Part shown: positions 9,085 to 20,666 of the stretch, in pieces | Position numbering within the stretch: position 1 is the stretch's first letter | How the letters are laid out: each line of letters begins with the position of its first letter | Origin: Acidovorax sp. Leaf160 | Lineage (GTDB): Bacteria; Pseudomonadota; Gammaproteobacteria; Burkholderiales; Burkholderiaceae_C | Assembly: GCF_001424265.1 (NCBI RefSeq) | Contig: NZ_LMOV01000004.1 | Span: 30,839 to 94,838, forward strand | Length of the DNA stretch: 64,000 bases | Reading direction: 5' to 3' | Notes under the pieces: generated by a model | Seen by the model: the letters and a program-made list of their open reading frames with translations, nothing else | Told to the model about the DNA's origin: nothing | Database searches by the model: none | Made by a program: the position numbers and the translations under genes

Positions 9085-9903
9085 ATGACAAACGCCGACC
9101 CCACCCACATCCTCGAAGTCAACAACATCGAGGTCATCTACAACAAGGTGGTGCAGGCGCTGCGCGGCCTGTCGCTGGCCGTGCCGCGCGGGCAGATCGT
9201 GGCCTTGCTGGGCAGCAACGGCGCGGGCAAGAGCACCACGCTCAAGGCCGTCTCGGGCCTGCTCGCGCTGGAGGACGGCGCGCTGGAGTCCGGCAGCATC
9301 CGGTTCAACGGCGAGGACACGGCGGCCCTGGCGCCGCAGAACCTGGTGCGCAGCGGCCTCAGCCACGTCATGGAGGGCCGCCGCGTCTTCGAGGACCTGA
9401 CGGTGGAGGAGAACCTGATCGCCTCCACCTACGCCCTCACCGGCCGGGGCCAGGTGGCGCCGGACTTCGACCTCGTCTACAGCTACTTCCCACGCCTGCA
9501 CGAGCGCCGCAAGGGCCTGGCCGGCTATCTGTCGGGTGGCGAGCAGCAGATGCTGGCCATCGGCCGCGCGCTCATCGCGCAGCCCCAGCTGATCCTGCTG
9601 GACGAGCCCTCGCTGGGCCTCAGCCCCAAGCTGGTGGAGGACATCTTCACCATCATCGCCCGCATCAACGCCGAGCGCGGCACCAGCATGCTGCTGGTGG
9701 AGCAGAACGCCACCGTGGCGCTGGCCGTGGCGCACCGCGGCTACATCATGGAGAACGGCAAGATCGTGATCGATGGCAGCGCCCAGCGGCTGGCGAACGA
9801 CCCCGACGTGCGCGAGTTCTACCTCGGCATGGGCGGCGGCGGCGAAGCGAAGAGCTTCAAGGACATCAAGCACTACAAGCGCAGGAAACGCTGGTTGTCA
9901 TGA
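9085..9903 (+). CDS. HAAT-family ABC transporter ATP-binding protein (LivF type)
   Basis: 272 residues from ATG 9085; an in-frame GTG at 9058 would add nine residues, and neither has a good Shine-Dalgarno. Walker A GSNGAGKSTTLK, signature LSGGEQQMLAIGRAL, Walker B LILLDEPSLGLSP. The C-terminus is extended and basic (KDIKHYKRRKRWLS). It is the second ATPase of the transporter. Being placed after the binding protein and before the CoA-ligase gene, it ties transport to activation. Confidence 0.9.
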   Translation: MTNADPTHILEVNNIEVIYNKVVQALRGLSLAVPRGQIVALLGSNGAGKSTTLKAVSGLLALEDGALESGSIRFNGEDTAALAPQNLVRSGLSHVMEGRRVFEDLTVEENLIASTYALTGRGQVAPDFDLVYSYFPRLHERRKGLAGYLSGGEQQMLAIGRALIAQPQLILLDEPSLGLSPKLVEDIFTIIARINAERGTSMLLVEQNATVALAVAHRGYIMENGKIVIDGSAQRLANDPDVREFYLGMGGGGEAKSFKDIKHYKRRKRWLS

Positions 9904-9937
9904 AGAGCATCGCCCTGAGGCCCTGCGTGCCCTCCCC

Positions 9938-9970
9938 CCTTCTCTCGCCCGCTGCGCGGTGCGGGAAGGG
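9938..9970. repeat. GC-rich hairpin before the acyl-CoA ligase gene
   Basis: CCCTT (9938-9942) and GCGGGAAGGG (9961-9970) form the same kind of stem as 8945-8979, with a couple of insertions. It sits in the 174-nt gap between the LivF-type gene and the ligase gene. Confidence 0.35.
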
Positions 9971-10077
9971 AGACGCAGCCGGTGCGGCCGGTCGGCCCGG
10001 GCACGGCGGCCCCGGCCCGGACAGCGCCTGCAGCCCAGGCCGTGCCGATGGACGGCACAGCGCAACGGACGACGCAC

Positions 10078-11877
10078 ATGACCCTCACTGACCTCACCCT
10101 GCCCCAGATGCTGCGCGAGCGCGCCCGCACCGATGGCGAGCGCGTCGCCATCCGGCAAAAGGACTTCGGCATCTGGAAGCCCGTCACCTGGGCGCGCTAT
10201 CACGAGCGTGCCTGCCGGTTCGGCCTGGGCCTGCGCGCGCTCGGCCTGCCGGCCGGCGGACATGTGGGCGTGATCGCGGAAAACCGCATCGAATGGGTCG
10301 TCGCCCAGATGGGCGCGGGCCTGGTGGGTGCCGTCACCGTCGGGGTGTACCCCACCAGCCCGACCAGCGAGGTGGCCTACGTGGTGGGCCATGCGGACAT
10401 CGAGATCATGGTCTGCGAAGACCAGGAGCAGACCGACAAGCTGCTCGCCGCGCTGCCCCAGCTGCCGCGCATCAGGAAGATCGTCGTGATGGAGACCAAG
10501 GGCCTGCGCAGTTACGCGCCCGAGGTGCGCCAGTGCATCGCCACCTTCGACGAAGTGGAACAGCTGGGCGCCGCGTCCGGCGCGCAGGGACTGATCGACG
10601 AGGCCCTGGCCCGCCAGACGCTCGACGACGTGGGGCTGATGATCTACACCTCCGGCTCCACCGGCAAGCCCAAGGGGGCGATGATCAGCTACCGCAACAT
10701 CCGGGGCGTGGTGCCGGGCATCGTGGACCGGCTGCAGCTCGGCCGCGGCACCACCCACCTGTCGTACCTGCCCCTCTGCCACGTGGCCGAGCAGATGCTG
10801 ACCAGCTTCGTGCCGGTGTACCTGGGCTCGCAGGTGAACTTCGGCGAATCGATCCGCACCGTGCAGGAAGACCTGCGCGAGGTGGCGCCCAGCATGTTCC
10901 TGGGCGTTCCGCGCATCTGGGAGAAGCTGCACGCCGCCATCAGCATCAAGGTGCAGGAAACGGGCGGCCTGCGCCGCGCGCTGTTCCAGCGTGCCTTCCA
11001 GGCCTGCCTGCCACTGGCCGAAAAGCCGCGCAGCCAGTGGAGCGTGGGCGAGCGCCTGGCCTTCGCCGCCAGCTACTGGACGGTGTTCCGCGCCCTGCAG
11101 AACTTCATCGGCCTGCGCAACGCACGCGTGGCGCTCACGGGGGCAGCGCCCATTCCGCCCGACGTGGTGCGCTTCTTCCGCGTGCTGGGCGTGCCGCTGA
11201 TCGAGGTCTATGGCCTGACCGAATCCACCGGCATGGTCACCGGCCACCGGCTGGACGACGTGGCCGTGGGCACCGTGGGCGTGCCGACGGTCGGGGTGGC
11301 GCACCGCATCGGCGAGAGCGGCGAGCTGCAGCTGCGCGGCGACATGGTGTTCCTCGGCTACTACAAGAACCCAGAAGCCACGGCGCAGACCCTCCAGGAC
11401 GGCTGGCTGCACACGGGCGACGTGGTGCGCGAAGAGCGCGGCCAGCTGAAGATCGTCGACCGGCTGAAGGACATCATGATCACCGCCGGCGGCAAGAACC
11501 TCACGCCGTCCGAGATCGAGAACACGATGAAGGGCAGCCCCTACATCAAGGAATGCATCATCGTGGCCGAGGGCCGCAGGTTCGTCGGCGCGCTGGTGCA
11601 GATCGACTACGAAACCGTGGGCCAGTGGGCCGAGGCGCGGCGCATCGCGTTCACGCATTTCCGCTCGCTCGCCGAGCACCCCGAGGTGCGCGGCCTCATC
11701 GACGCCGAGATCGCGCAGGGGAACGCGCGCCTGGCGCAGGTCTCGCAGATCCGCCGGTTCCACCTGCTGACCAAGGAGCTGGACCACGACGACGGCGAGG
11801 TGACGGCCACCATGAAGGTGCGGCGTTCGTCCATCTACAAAACCTATGCGGCAGAGATCGAAGCGCTCTACGCCTGA
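10078..11877 (+). CDS. AMP-dependent acyl-CoA synthetase (long-chain fatty acid-CoA ligase type)
   Basis: 599 residues. It activates a carboxylic acid to its CoA ester in the cytosol at the cost of ATP to AMP. The nucleotide loop YTSGSTGKPKG lies at about residues 189-200. YGLTESTG, GWLHTGDV and the lysine-bearing end DRLKDIMITAGGKNLTPSEIE follow in family order. It is closest in style to FadD15-like ligases. ATG 10078 was chosen because the domain begins a few residues later (LPQMLRERARTDGERVAI). The position behind the transporter genes suggests that it traps the imported acid. The chain length and type of substrate cannot be read from the sequence. Confidence 0.88.
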   Translation: MTLTDLTLPQMLRERARTDGERVAIRQKDFGIWKPVTWARYHERACRFGLGLRALGLPAGGHVGVIAENRIEWVVAQMGAGLVGAVTVGVYPTSPTSEVAYVVGHADIEIMVCEDQEQTDKLLAALPQLPRIRKIVVMETKGLRSYAPEVRQCIATFDEVEQLGAASGAQGLIDEALARQTLDDVGLMIYTSGSTGKPKGAMISYRNIRGVVPGIVDRLQLGRGTTHLSYLPLCHVAEQMLTSFVPVYLGSQVNFGESIRTVQEDLREVAPSMFLGVPRIWEKLHAAISIKVQETGGLRRALFQRAFQACLPLAEKPRSQWSVGERLAFAASYWTVFRALQNFIGLRNARVALTGAAPIPPDVVRFFRVLGVPLIEVYGLTESTGMVTGHRLDDVAVGTVGVPTVGVAHRIGESGELQLRGDMVFLGYYKNPEATAQTLQDGWLHTGDVVREERGQLKIVDRLKDIMITAGGKNLTPSEIENTMKGSPYIKECIIVAEGRRFVGALVQIDYETVGQWAEARRIAFTHFRSLAEHPEVRGLIDAEIAQGNARLAQVSQIRRFHLLTKELDHDDGEVTATMKVRRSSIYKTYAAEIEALYA

Positions 11878-11897
11878 GCGCGGTGTCTGCCATTTCA

Positions 11898-11923
11898 CTA
11901 TCAAAACCATAGCTGCCTGCGCT
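11898..11923. repeat. Copy of the intergenic dyad with shared 15-mer
   Basis: CTAT (11898-11901), N7 CAAAACC, ATAG (11909-11912), then GCTGCCTGCGCT. The stretch 11909-11923 is identical to 3913-3927. It lies in the gap between the ligase and hydratase genes. Confidence 0.5.
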
Positions 11924-12006
11924 CATTCTGCCAACGCGTGCGGGCCCTTCGTGCTGCAAGTCCAGTCAACACAAGCGCAAGCCGCTACTGAATTCGGAGC
12001 AAACGG

Positions 12007-12843
12007 ATGTCCAGCCCCTCGTCCCCCGGTGCCGACCCTGCCACGGCGGGCCTCAACGCCAGCCCACTGATCAGCCCACTGATCGTGGAGCGCGACGGCC
12101 CCATCGTCACGCTGCAGTTCCACCGCCCCGACGCGCTCAACGCCGTCGACGTGCCCATGGCCGCCGCCCTGCGCGATGCCGCCCGCCAGATCGCCGCCGA
12201 CCGCAGCGTGCGCGCGGTGGTGCTGCGCGGCGCGGGCAAGGGCTTCATGGCGGGGGGCGACCTGGCCACGCTGCGGGCGAGCCCCGCGCAGGGCGCGGCC
12301 GACCTGCTCGGGCCGCTGAACGAGGCGGTGGTGCTGCTCTCGTCCATCGACGCGCCGGTGATCGCGCAGGTGCACGGCGTGGCGGCCGGGGCCGGCATGA
12401 GCCTGATGCTGCTGGCCGACTTCATCCTGCTGGCCGAGGGCACGCGGCTGAACCTGGCCTACATCAACCTGGGCACCAGCTGCGACGTGGGCGCCTCATG
12501 GGCGCTGCCGCGCCAGGTGGGCCTGCGCCGGGCCCTGGAGATCGCGCTGCTGGGCGACACGCTCACGGCGGCCGACGCCCTGCGCCTGGGCCTCGTCAAC
12601 CGCGTGCTGCCGGCGGACGAGCTGGACGGCGCCGTGCGCGAACTAGCCCAGCGCCTGGCCGCCGGCCCCACCGTGGCGCTGGGCCACATGCGCCGCCTGA
12701 TGCGCGCCAGCTTCGACCGCGACCTGCCCGCGCAGCTGGTGGCCGAGGCGCAGGCCTTCAACGCCTGCGCGCAGACGGCCGACCTGCCCGCCGGCATCGA
12801 GGCCTTCTTCGCCAAGCGACCCCCCGCCTTCCAGGGCCGCTGA
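12007..12843 (+). CDS. Enoyl-CoA hydratase/isomerase family protein
   Basis: 278 residues, crotonase fold. The oxyanion-hole region GAGKGFMAGGDLATL and HGVAAGAGMSLMLLADF are present. The position usually holding the first catalytic glutamate reads LAYINLGTSCDVGASWALP, so residues differ from classical hydratases and the precise reaction (hydration, isomerisation or hydrolysis) is uncertain. It presumably handles the CoA ester made by the ligase upstream. Confidence 0.85.
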   Translation: MSSPSSPGADPATAGLNASPLISPLIVERDGPIVTLQFHRPDALNAVDVPMAAALRDAARQIAADRSVRAVVLRGAGKGFMAGGDLATLRASPAQGAADLLGPLNEAVVLLSSIDAPVIAQVHGVAAGAGMSLMLLADFILLAEGTRLNLAYINLGTSCDVGASWALPRQVGLRRALEIALLGDTLTAADALRLGLVNRVLPADELDGAVRELAQRLAAGPTVALGHMRRLMRASFDRDLPAQLVAEAQAFNACAQTADLPAGIEAFFAKRPPAFQGR

Positions 12844-12957
12844 CACCCACGCGCCAGCCCTGGGGCGCCGGCGGGCCTACGATGGATGGCCTGGCGCCGC
12901 CCGCACGCCGTGCCCACATTTTTTCTTCCTTCACGCATTCTCGAAAGACCTGCAGCC

Positions 12958-14148
12958 ATGACCACCCGCGACGTCTTCATCGCCAGCATCGCCCGCACCG
13001 CCATCGGCACCTTCGGCGGATCGCTGAAAGAGATTCCCAACACCCAGCTCGCCACCACCGCCGTGCGCGCCGCCATCGAGCGCAGCGGCATCGCGGCCGA
13101 CGCCGTGGGCCATGTGGTGATGGGCAACGTCATTCCCACCGACACGAAGGACGCCTACCTCTCGCGCGTGGCCGCCATCGACGCGGGCTGCCCCATCGAG
13201 ACGCCCGCCTTCAACGTCAACCGCCTGTGCGGCTCGGGCCTGCAGGCCATCGTGTCGGCGGCGCAGGCCATCGCCCTGGGCGACTGCGACGTGGCCATCG
13301 GCGGGGGCAGCGAATCGATGAGCCGGGGCCCCTACTTCGACACCGCCGCGCGTTGGGGCGCGCGCATGGGCGATGCCAAGAGCATCGACTACATGCTGGG
13401 CATCCTGCACGACCCGTGGCAGAAGATGCACATGGGCATCACCGCCGAAAACGTGGCCGAGCGCTACCGCATCAGCCGCGAGCAGCAGGACCAGCTGGCC
13501 GCCGAAAGCCAGCGCCGCGCCGCTGCCGCCATCGAGGCGGGGTATTTCAAGGAGCAGATCGTCCCGGTCGAGATTCCCGGCCGCAAGGGCAGCGTGACGC
13601 AGTTCGACACCGACGAGCACGTGCGCGCCGCCACCACGGCCGAGGCGCTGGCCGGCATGAAGCCCGCGTTCAAGAAGGACGGCGGCACGGTCACCGCCGG
13701 CAACGCCTCGGGCATCAACGACGGCGCCGCCGCCGTGGTGCTGGTGGCGGGCGAGCGCGTCGCCGGGCTGGGCGCGAAGCCGCTGGCGCGCCTGGTGGGC
13801 TACGCGCATGCGGGCGTGGACCCGGCCTACATGGGCATCGGCCCGGTGCCCGCCACGCGCGCGGTGCTGCAGCGCACGGGCCTCAGCATCCAGGACATGG
13901 ACGTGATCGAAGCCAACGAAGCCTTCGCCGCGCAGGCCTGCGCCGTGATCCAGGAGCTGGGTATGGACCCGGCGAAAGTGAACCCGAACGGCTCGGGCAT
14001 CTCGCTGGGCCACCCGGTGGGCGCCACCGGCGCCATCATCACCGCCAAGGCCGTGGCGGAGCTGCACCGCACCGGCGGGCGCTACGCGCTGGTGACGATG
14101 TGCATCGGCGGCGGGCAGGGGATCGCGGCGGTGTTCGAGCGGGTGTGA
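12958..14148 (+). CDS. Acetyl-CoA acetyltransferase (thiolase)
   Basis: 396 residues. Catalytic Cys91 lies in [11 protein letters not shown], His352 in GHPVGATGA and Cys382 in MCIGGGQG. All three active-site motifs are intact. It cleaves a 3-ketoacyl-CoA or condenses two acetyl-CoA. ATG 12958 matches the family start ([20 protein letters not shown]). It is the last gene of the transporter-ligase-hydratase operon. The window has no acyl-CoA dehydrogenase or 3-hydroxyacyl-CoA dehydrogenase, so the pathway is completed elsewhere. Confidence 0.92.
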   Translation: MTTRDVFIASIARTAIGTFGGSLKEIPNTQLATTAVRAAIERSGIAADAVGHVVMGNVIPTDTKDAYLSRVAAIDAGCPIETPAFNVNRLCGSGLQAIVSAAQAIALGDCDVAIGGGSESMSRGPYFDTAARWGARMGDAKSIDYMLGILHDPWQKMHMGITAENVAERYRISREQQDQLAAESQRRAAAAIEAGYFKEQIVPVEIPGRKGSVTQFDTDEHVRAATTAEALAGMKPAFKKDGGTVTAGNASGINDGAAAVVLVAGERVAGLGAKPLARLVGYAHAGVDPAYMGIGPVPATRAVLQRTGLSIQDMDVIEANEAFAAQACAVIQELGMDPAKVNPNGSGISLGHPVGATGAIITAKAVAELHRTGGRYALVTMCIGGGQGIAAVFERV

Positions 14149-14155
14149 GGGTGGG

Positions 14156-14201
14156 GCCGCGCGCAGCGCGGCGGTGCGATCTTCTGGCCTGCGGAGGCCA
14201 G
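14156..14201. terminator. Two hairpins between convergent thiolase and DUF3297 genes
   Basis: GCCGCGC-GCA-GCGCGGC (14156-14172) and CTGGCCT-GCGG-AGGCCAG (14184-14201) are perfect 7-bp stems. The second is followed by a short GTT only, so termination would be weak or rho-assisted. The sequence TTCGACAGGCTCAGCCCGAA just downstream resembles a repeat I recall from related genomes; that is memory, not seen here twice. Confidence 0.45.
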
Positions 14202-14283
14202 GTTGACTCGCGTTCGCGCCCTGGCTTCGACAGGCTCAGCCCGAACGGACGGTCCGTGTCGATCCGCCAGCGCGCACGGGCAC

Positions 14284-14532
14284 TCACTTGTAGAACGCTT
14301 CCACCGTCCCCTTGAGCGTGATCATCAGCGGCCGGCCCTTGCGGTCCAGCGTCTTGCCGGCCGGCACCTTGATGAAGCCTTCGCTCACGCAGTATTCCTC
14401 GACGTCGAAGCGCTCCTTGCCGTTGAAGCGAATGCCGATGTCGTGCTCGAACACGGCGGGAACATGGAACTTGCTGCGCGGATCGACGGAGAGGTGGTCG
14501 GGCAGTTCGGGGCGTTGCGTGGCGTCGGTCAC
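14284..14532 (-). CDS. DUF3297 family protein
   Basis: 82 residues from GTG 14532 (TDATQRPELPDHLSVDPR); a purine-rich AGAGAGAAG lies upstream. The conserved core VFEHDIGIRFNGKERFDVEE and KVPAGKTLDRKGRPL identify DUF3297, a small cytosolic family of unknown role common in proteobacteria. A longer frame with ATG at 14583 exists, but the conserved part starts after the GTG. It lies downstream of metH on the same strand with a 93-nt gap. Confidence 0.82.
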   Translation of the reverse strand: MTDATQRPELPDHLSVDPRSKFHVPAVFEHDIGIRFNGKERFDVEEYCVSEGFIKVPAGKTLDRKGRPLMITLKGTVEAFYK

Positions 14533-14625
14533 AGGGTGTCTTCTCTCTACTACGGGTGGAACATCAAAAGGGCAAAAGGGCAACAGGGCGACAGGGCAAA
14601 ACGGGTGCGGCAGGCGGGGCGCCGC

Positions 14626-17364
<2,739 letters not shown>

Positions 17365-17367
17365 CAG

Positions 17368-17415
17368 GCTCACCTGTGCAATCGGTTCGGGAATGGGAAC
17401 AACAAACAGGTGAGC
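17368..17415 (-). promoter_or_regulatory. Switching helix: riboswitch 3' strand pairs with the metH Shine-Dalgarno
   Basis: In the mRNA, GCUCACCUGU (17415-17406) is an exact inverted copy of ACAGGUGAGC (17377-17368), with a 28-nt loop. The second arm contains the Shine-Dalgarno AGGUGAG of metH. The first arm includes GCUC, which is also the 3' strand of riboswitch helix P1. The two pairings exclude each other, which predicts that SAH binding frees the ribosome site. Confidence 0.75.
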
Positions 17416-17512
17416 GTCGTTGGGGGGCGGTGCCAGCTCCAGCCCGAGCCTGACGCCGCCGCGTCCGGCGGAACACGGGACGGGGCGGGCGCTGCAACGC
17501 TCCTCGGGGGGA
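17407..17512 (-). ncRNA. S-adenosylhomocysteine (SAH) riboswitch
   Basis: The metH leader contains the SAH riboswitch hallmarks in order: CCCCGAGGAGCGUUGCA, then AGGCUCGGGCUGG, then AACGACGCUCACC. Helix P1 pairs GAGCGU (17497-17502) with ACGCUC (17412-17417). The pseudoknot pairs CCCGAG (17502-17507) with CUCGGG (17443-17448). The class is known to act as an ON switch for ahcY and methionine-synthesis genes. A -10-like TTAAAAT lies just upstream (17520-17526), so the RNA probably begins close to the aptamer. Confidence 0.88.
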
Positions 17513-17576
17513 AGGCGGAATTTTAAGTGAAGCCGCAGGGCGCGATGCCGCGCCGTGCGGGCCGCCGGTGCCGGGC

Positions 17577-18347
17577 TCAGCGCACCGGCAGGAACTGCAG
17601 GAAGGTGCCGCCCACCAGCCCCTGCACGTAGCTGATGGCCGCGCGGCGCAGCTTCTCGGCCACCACGCCGGCCAGCAGGTCGAGGCGGGCGATGATCTTG
17701 CCGAACTCGCGCTCGAAGCTCAGGTTGCGGCCGTCGGGCCCGATCTCGTCGGCCAGCAGCAGCGGGCGGCCGTCGGCGCCCCGCCGCTGGGCGATCAGCC
17801 ACACGGCGCTTTCCACGTTGCGCGCGGCGTTGTAGAGGTGCTGCGCATCCAGGCTGTCGATCAGGAAGAATTCGGTCTTGCCGCCGTGCGCGGTGATGAG
17901 CATGTCGGCCGTGGCGCAGGTCACCGCCGCCACCCGGTCGCCGGTGAATTCGGGGCTGAGCGCCAGCGCCAGGGCGGCGATGTCGCGCCGGCCCTGCAGC
18001 GCCGGCCAGGGCGTGCGCTGCTCGACGGCGTCGCGCACGCGCTGCCCCGCCAGGATGCGCCCCGGCAGCTGGCCGGGCTCCAGCCCCTTGCGCCATTCGG
18101 CCGGGTTGCGGCGGTAGAGCTTGTCCATCAGCAGGTAGAGGCTGTCGAGGTTGGCGCGCATGGCGATGGTCGCCATGCGGTTCACGTCGGACTGGGCCAG
18201 CTCGGTGGGCGAGATCGCGGCCGCCTGCACCTCGCCGCGGCTGGTGGTCGCGGGCGTGCCGCAGCCGGCCAGCAGCGGGCCGGCCAGCACGCAGCCCGGC
18301 CACAGCAGGCATCGGCGGCGGGACAGCAGGGGTGGCGTGGACGACAT
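17577..18347 (-). CDS. Predicted lipoprotein of unknown function
   Basis: 256 residues. A basic start ([10 protein letters not shown]), hydrophobic core and lipobox LLAGC (about residue 29) predict a signal-peptidase II lipoprotein. The remainder is helical, with no motif I recognise ([40 protein letters not shown]). It lies upstream of metH on the same strand, but the metH riboswitch and promoter lie between, so it is probably a separate unit. Confidence 0.7.
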   Translation of the reverse strand: MSSTPPLLSRRRCLLWPGCVLAGPLLAGCGTPATTSRGEVQAAAISPTELAQSDVNRMATIAMRANLDSLYLLMDKLYRRNPAEWRKGLEPGQLPGRILAGQRVRDAVEQRTPWPALQGRRDIAALALALSPEFTGDRVAAVTCATADMLITAHGGKTEFFLIDSLDAQHLYNAARNVESAVWLIAQRRGADGRPLLLADEIGPDGRNLSFEREFGKIIARLDLLAGVVAEKLRRAAISYVQGLVGGTFLQFLPVR

Positions 18348-18549
18348 GAGCGCCGCATTATCGGCAGGTGCCTGGGGCGGGCCGCGCCCCGGGGCCGGGC
18401 GGCTAAGAATCGTTGAATAATTTGCCGGTGCGGTGACGCGCTGCCTGCAACCACCACGCTCCTGGCCCGGCGTGCGGCCGGCCGACTGGGCGGCGCCACC
18501 GCCCGCATTGCCGCCTTGTCCGGTTCACCATTCGTTCGGAGGCTCCTGC

Positions 18550-19209
18550 ATGACCGGTATCCCCTTCGCCACCGCCGCCGCTTCGTCCCCTGCGCCGGCC
18601 AGGGCAGATCAGCGCCGCCAGGCCGTCGCTGCCGTGCTGGCCGACGTGCGCCGCCTGACGGCCACCGCCACTGTGCCCTACCGCGCCACGCTTGCGGCCA
18701 TCGCGGCCCGGCTGGAGCAACTGGCCGCCCGCGACGACCTGTTCACCCACGCCGACTTTCCCCCGCCCGCCGTGACCGAAGGCGTGGGCGCTTCCACCCG
18801 CTACCGCCTCAACCCCGAGGACGGCGATGCGGGCCTGGCGCTCTATCTCAATGCCATCAACCCCGGCAAGACCACCGCGCCGCACAACCACACCACCTGG
18901 GCCGTGATCGTGGCGGTGCGGGGCCAGGAAGTGAACCGCCTGTATGAGCGCACCGACGACCGCAGCGACCCGGCCCGCGCGCGGATCCAGCTGGCGAGCG
19001 AAGTGACCGTGCAGCCCGGCACGCCCATCGCCTTCCTGGGCGACGACATCCACAGCATCGCGGTGGTGGGCACCGAGCCCACGCTGCACTTCCACCTGTA
19101 CGGCCAGCCGCTGGAGACGCTGACCGAACGCCTGGCCTTCGACCCGGACACGGGGGCGGTGAAGAACTACAACGCCGCGTACTTTCGCCCCAGCCAGCCG
19201 GTGGCCTGA
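18550..19209 (+). CDS. Cysteine dioxygenase-like cupin (thiol dioxygenase)
   Basis: 219 residues, single cupin barrel. The iron ligands would be His112 and His114 (PHNHTTWAVI) and His168 (DIHSIAVVG), in the order and spacing of cysteine or 3-mercaptopropionate dioxygenases, which oxidise a thiol to a sulfinate with O2. An N-terminal helical part precedes the barrel. ATG 18550 follows GGAGG (18538-18542). It converges on an aminotransferase gene, with a strong hairpin between. The exact thiol is not predictable. Confidence 0.75.
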   Translation: MTGIPFATAAASSPAPARADQRRQAVAAVLADVRRLTATATVPYRATLAAIAARLEQLAARDDLFTHADFPPPAVTEGVGASTRYRLNPEDGDAGLALYLNAINPGKTTAPHNHTTWAVIVAVRGQEVNRLYERTDDRSDPARARIQLASEVTVQPGTPIAFLGDDIHSIAVVGTEPTLHFHLYGQPLETLTERLAFDPDTGAVKNYNAAYFRPSQPVA

Positions 19210-19231
19210 AGCGGGGTCGGCGGGCGCGGCA

Positions 19232-19264
19232 GGCATCATGCTATTAAAATAATAGCATGATGCC
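19232..19264. terminator. 15-bp perfect hairpin between convergent genes
   Basis: GGCATCATGCTATTA (19232-19246) and TAATAGCATGATGCC (19250-19264) are exact inverted copies with only AAA between them. The core is the GCTAT-N7-ATAGC dyad seen elsewhere. The hairpin ends 1 nt before the stop codon of the minus-strand aminotransferase gene. A bidirectional terminator is likely. Confidence 0.7.
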
Positions 19265-19265
19265 C

Positions 19266-20666
19266 TTATTGCACCAGCGCTGAAGCCCGATTCGATTCAA
19301 AAACAGGCGCCCCTCGCTGCGCCTGTACGATCTCCTCGGTCACCCGCAGGAAGGCGTCCACGTCGCCGGCCGTGTGGCAGTGCAACGGCGACACGCGCAC
19401 CGCGCCGGTCAGCCCGAACGAATCGAGCATGCGCCGCGAATAGAGGCTCGCCACGCTGCGCTCATACACCGTCACGCCGCGCAGGCCGTATGCGTGCACG
19501 GCCTGCGTGCAATCCACGCCGTCGATGCCGATGGCGATGATCAGATCGCGCAGCGTCAGGTCGGGATGGTCCAGGAACACCTGCACGCCGGGCATGCCGC
19601 GCAGGCCGGGGCGGGCGGCGCCGTCGCCCTCCAACAGGCGCGCCAGCAGGGCGCGCTCGTGCAGCATGATGCGTTCGATGCCGGCCGCGAAGAGGGCCCG
19701 GCGCGAGGGCTCGGCGGCACCGTCAGGCTGCAGGGCAGCGGCCAGCTCCGGCAGCTCCCGCAGCGCCTCCCGGCCCAGCCAGCAGACGTAGTCGGCGATC
19801 TCGGTCACCACGGCGAACTGCCAGGGCGAGGAGCTGCCCAGGTCCCAGAAGCCTTCCGGCTTGGCCGACAGCTTGTGGTGCGGCAGCGCGGCGGCACGCC
19901 GAGACAGCCACGCCAGGCCCGAGCCCCGGCAGCCGAAGAACTTGTAGGGCGCGATGTTGATGCCGTCCACCGGCGTCTTCTGCAGGTCGATCAGGCCGTG
20001 CGGTGCGTGCTGCACGGCGTCCACCACGATGTAGAGGTCGGGCTTGATGGCGCGGGCCGCGGCCACGATGCGCTCCAGGTCCAGCTTGGCGCCCGAGATG
20101 TTGGAGGCGTAGATCACGTTCAGCAGCGTGGTGTCCGCATCCACCAGCCGCACCACGGCGTCCACGTCCACGCCGCCCGTGGCCGGGTTGCTGGGCGCCA
20201 CGCGCAGCTCGCGCCCGGTCTCGGCAGCGTAGCGCTCCATCGCGTCGTACGACGAGGGGTGCTCCAGCACCGTGGTGACCAGGTTGGTGCCCGGCACGTT
20301 CAGCGCGATGGCGCGCACCATCTCGAACATGGCGCCCGAGGCCGTGAGCGCCGCATGCACGCTGCCGCCCTGGGCGTTGAGCATCATGCGCAGGTCGTCG
20401 GAGCCGGCGGCCTGGATGGCCTGCAGCTCGCGCGCCACCGGGTGGATGCGCTCGGTGTTGTCGGGCACGGCGTCGATCTGCGCGAAGCGCTCCACCGCCG
20501 CCTTCAGGCGGAACGAGCCGCCCGCGTTGTCGAAGTACATGCGCGGCCGCCCCGCATGGTTGTGGTCCACCTGCAGGAAGCGTTCGCGCACCTGGCGCAT
20601 CACCGCTTCGGGGAACAGCAGGCCCTGCGGGTAGCGGGCCGCGATCGCGTCGTCGTGGCCGGCCAT
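19266..20666 (-). CDS. Class V aminotransferase, cysteine desulfurase-like
   Basis: 466 residues from ATG 20666 (a GTG one codon earlier is possible). PLP-enzyme motifs: IVVDAVQHAPHG (Asp216, His220) and the Schiff-base lysine in APYKFFGCRGSG (Lys242). N-terminal YFDNAGGSFRLKAAVERF is also typical. It could be a desulfurase, a kynureninase-like enzyme or another lyase. I see no clear catalytic cysteine loop of IscS type. ATG overlaps the stop of the upstream binding-protein gene (TGATG), so they form an operon. The thiol dioxygenase gene next door suggests a role in sulfur-compound breakdown; that is inference. Confidence 0.8.
   Translation of the reverse strand: MAGHDDAIAARYPQGLLFPEAVMRQVRERFLQVDHNHAGRPRMYFDNAGGSFRLKAAVERFAQIDAVPDNTERIHPVARELQAIQAAGSDDLRMMLNAQGGSVHAALTASGAMFEMVRAIALNVPGTNLVTTVLEHPSSYDAMERYAAETGRELRVAPSNPATGGVDVDAVVRLVDADTTLLNVIYASNISGAKLDLERIVAAARAIKPDLYIVVDAVQHAPHGLIDLQKTPVDGINIAPYKFFGCRGSGLAWLSRRAAALPHHKLSAKPEGFWDLGSSSPWQFAVVTEIADYVCWLGREALRELPELAAALQPDGAAEPSRRALFAAGIERIMLHERALLARLLEGDGAARPGLRGMPGVQVFLDHPDLTLRDLIIAIGIDGVDCTQAVHAYGLRGVTVYERSVASLYSRRMLDSFGLTGAVRVSPLHCHTAGDVDAFLRVTEEIVQAQRGAPVFESNRASALVQ

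Noticed and set aside
18348..18549. Riboswitch or small RNA before the thiol dioxygenase gene
   Set aside because: Some AT-rich promoter-like sequence near 18405-18425, but no structure or motif I recognise.
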